Shown here in pieces: positions 62,264 through 64,000 of a stretch of DNA of 64,000 bases. Made by a program: the position numbers and the translations under genes. The stretch lies in assembly GCF_015218165.1 (NCBI RefSeq), contig NZ_CP048659.1, positions 3,224,001 to 3,288,000 on the forward strand, read 5' to 3'. Under the pieces are notes generated by a model. That model was not told the origin of the DNA. It did not search any database and saw nothing but the letters and a program-made list of their open reading frames with translations. How positions within the stretch are numbered: the first letter of the stretch is position 1; the number at the start of each line of letters is the position of its first letter. This DNA is from Acinetobacter piscicola. Lineage in GTDB: Bacteria; Pseudomonadota; Gammaproteobacteria; Pseudomonadales; Moraxellaceae.

Positions 62264-62797
62264 ATGAAAAAATTTAAAACCTTATTACTCAGTGGGTTAA
62301 TACTGATTACACCTTATACTTTTGCTGCTCCTGCAAGCGACCAACAAGTGCAAAAATTAATAGAAGTGATGAAAATCGATCAACTTTTACAACAAACTAT
62401 ACAACAAATTCGCCCTCAGCTTGATCAGCAAGCATATACGATTGTACAAAATATTGTGCGGCATGAACAACTTAGCCCACAAGAACAAATCGTTGCCAAT
62501 GAATTAGCAGATCAATTACATGAGCAAAATAAGAAAAGTATTTCTTGGGAAAAAATGCAGCCGATTTATCAAAAAATTTATAAAGATGTTTATAGTGCTG
62601 AAGAAGTACAAGCACAAATTGATTTTTACTCAAGCCAAGTTGGACAATCCATTTTAGCTAAAAGTCCTGTTGTTACCCAAGAATCCATGAAAATCCTCAA
62701 TACTCAACTGATGTCGACCATTCAAGCGACTGAAAAAGACTTTGCTCAAGTCAATAAAAAACTCGAAGCACTTAAAAAAGCCGCAGAAAACAAATAA
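62264..62797 (+). CDS. DUF2059-like secreted protein (copy 3)
   Basis: 177 residues, signal peptide MKKFKTLLLSGLILITPYTFA. Core motif SAEEVQAQIDFYSSQVGQSILAKSPVV. Follows copy 2 and ends the operon before a bidirectional terminator. Confidence 0.82.
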   Translation: MKKFKTLLLSGLILITPYTFAAPASDQQVQKLIEVMKIDQLLQQTIQQIRPQLDQQAYTIVQNIVRHEQLSPQEQIVANELADQLHEQNKKSISWEKMQPIYQKIYKDVYSAEEVQAQIDFYSSQVGQSILAKSPVVTQESMKILNTQLMSTIQATEKDFAQVNKKLEALKKAAENK

Positions 62798-62812
62798 TAC
62801 TGTTTATTTCTA

Positions 62813-62840
62813 TAAAAAAGAGGCAATTGCCTCTTTTTAA
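62813..62840. terminator. Bidirectional terminator
   Basis: AAAAAGAGGCAATTGCCTCTTTTT between the DUF2059 operon and the convergent lipoprotein gene. Confidence 0.9.
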
Positions 62841-62862
62841 ATGGATGATTTCGGTATCTCAT

Positions 62863-63615
62863 TTACCATGTTAAAGGATTCCAAATCTTAAATGGTGTAC
62901 TCAAATGCACATCATCACTGGCTTGATAATCTCCACTATTAATTTTTTCCTGAGGTTTGATCAACTTTCCATCTGCGGTCATTTCGCCAACAAAGTTTAA
63001 ACCAGGCGATTTTAATTGCGTCATGGCAATTTCTTTTAATCCTTGGCGCGTTGGCATTTGCATCAATGGACCAACTTTCAATAAATCACCACCACCATTT
63101 GGACCACCACGGAATTTCTCTTCCTCATACTTTACAAAGTATTGCTGACCTGCTTGCACGTGAAAATAAGCAACTTTAGGCTTTTGAAAATGTACCACTG
63201 CCAATGGTCGACTTAAACTGAGTTTATAATCGCCCTCAGCCAGCTCAATCCAATAATAATGATTGCTAATGAGACTAGGAATTCGTTTTCCATTTAAATA
63301 AAAGCTCTGTGCAATAATTTCTTGGCGATTCCACTTACTATCAGGACGATAAAAATAAATCACAGCAGCATTCGGATTTTGGGGTTTTACCAGTTTGAAA
63401 TACTGCCCAGGCTCCTGATTGACCCATGAACCTACAGAAAACTTACCGAGTTTATATTGATCTAACTTTTCATGAACAAAAGAATTTTCTTTTTCAAAAT
63501 TTACGGCATCTAAAGTAGACACAGCTTGACTTGTAGTTGGTTGTTCGACAGCCTGATGACTTTGACAAGCAGCCAATCCACAACTGGTTAAAATAATTAG
63601 ACCAAAGTAACGCAT
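62863..63615 (-). CDS. DUF2846-domain lipoprotein
   Basis: 250 residues. Lipobox LAAC (Cys17). Residues ~80-190 read AVIYFYRPDSKWNRQEIIAQSFYLNGKRIPSLISNHYYWIEL..GDYKLSLSRP, the DUF2846 pattern. Function unknown; probably outer-membrane anchored. Confidence 0.82.
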   Translation of the reverse strand: MRYFGLIILTSCGLAACQSHQAVEQPTTSQAVSTLDAVNFEKENSFVHEKLDQYKLGKFSVGSWVNQEPGQYFKLVKPQNPNAAVIYFYRPDSKWNRQEIIAQSFYLNGKRIPSLISNHYYWIELAEGDYKLSLSRPLAVVHFQKPKVAYFHVQAGQQYFVKYEEEKFRGGPNGGGDLLKVGPLMQMPTRQGLKEIAMTQLKSPGLNFVGEMTADGKLIKPQEKINSGDYQASDDVHLSTPFKIWNPLTW

Positions 63616-63702
63616 GATTATCCCTCACCACGTATTTTTATTTTCATTTTTTGAATGAAGATGATTTTCTCAACATCAGCTTAACATTTCATTGGCGATT
63701 TA

Positions 63703-63742
63703 AAAATAAAAAACGTGTAAAAAGTCCAGCTTCTTACACGTT
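63703..63742 (-). terminator. Terminator of clpX
   Basis: Minus strand AAACGTGTAA...TTACACGTTT followed by TTTATTTTT, about 35 bases after the clpX stop. Confidence 0.85.
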
Positions 63743-63774
63743 TCAGATAAGTTGCAGATCACAACTCAATCATC

Positions 63775-64000
63775 TTAAGCAGATTTACTATCAATCACTT
63801 TTAAATCGACTTTTTCTTCAACAGCTTGTTCTTGCTTCGGTTGACGTTCTGCTTGATAAACAGGTTCTGCTTGATGATTAATCACATCAGCATTAATGAT
63901 GACTGTGCCAATATCTTCACGGCTTGGTAAGTCATACATAGTTTCAAGTAAAACATTTTCCAAAATCGAACGTAGACCACGCGCACCTGTATTGCGTTCA
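63775..64000 (-). CDS. clpX: ATP-dependent Clp protease ATP-binding subunit ClpX, 3' end (cut by window)
   Basis: The visible C-terminal 74 residues include [34 protein letters not shown], the conserved sensor-2/C-terminal region of ClpX, followed by a variable acidic tail. The gene continues beyond 64000. ClpX unfolds substrates for ClpP. Confidence 0.95.
   Translation of the reverse strand, partial: ERNTGARGLRSILENVLLETMYDLPSREDIGTVIINADVINHQAEPVYQAERQPKQEQAVEEKVDLKVIDSKSA

Overview
The window is an AT-rich gammaproteobacterial chromosome segment. The gene content and protein sequences (proA, ackA-pta, class I fumarase, nagZ, prc, acnA, tcdA, dusA, clpX, DUF2059 and DUF3298 secreted proteins) point to Acinetobacter. 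It has two parts: a seemingly complete lambda-like, HK97-capsid siphophage prophage (about 1-32076) and ordinary host chromosome (about 32077-64000).

Prophage. The element sits in the 5' end of dusA. An 11-bp piece of the dusA core recurs at the very start of the window (1-11) and inside dusA (32066-32076), so the prophage fills the left half and supplies the promoter, start and first ~20 codons of the intact dusA. A tyrosine integrase (30692-31885, -) lies next to dusA. The switch is lambda-like: cI (26212, +) faces cro (26114, -), with three 14-bp operators between them and three more after cI in front of the leftward-type early operon. The pR-type arm (minus strand) runs cro, CII-like, primase, SF3 helicase, a 350-bp repeat-rich gap, then a candidate late activator followed by a promoter and terminator arranged like lambda Q-pR'-tR'. 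The late genes continue on the minus strand: HNH nuclease, terminase, portal, protease, capsid, connectors, tail tube, G/GT chaperone with a -1 frameshift site, a moron, tape measure, GTA/lambda-type baseplate genes (DUF2460, DUF2163, NlpC/P60, J-like tip) interrupted by two adsorption genes, and lysis. At least seven intrinsic terminators lie between late genes, which implies processive antitermination. The pL-type arm (plus strand, 26960-29882) is a tightly overlapping operon of mostly unknown small genes, with a PrtN-like activator and a DEDD exonuclease.

Host part. Mostly housekeeping: dusA, a CDP-alcohol phosphatidyltransferase, tcdA, acnA, tatD, two DUF3298 lipoproteins, prfC, an MHYT-GGDEF-EAL protein, prc, nagZ, a methyltransferase, an alpha/beta hydrolase with a possible PilZ-like tail, proA, ackA-pta, fumA-type fumarase, three tandem DUF2059 proteins, a DUF2846 lipoprotein and the 3' end of clpX. 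One IS1-family element (57810-58597) with an 8-bp target duplication has split a secreted-protein gene; removing it restores a 180-codon frame.

No rRNA, tRNA or CRISPR array was recognised. No clearly new defence system was found. The most noteworthy signals are the twin three-site operator arrays, the Q-like/late-promoter/terminator block, the terminator-studded late operon, the moron and the uncharacterised early operon.
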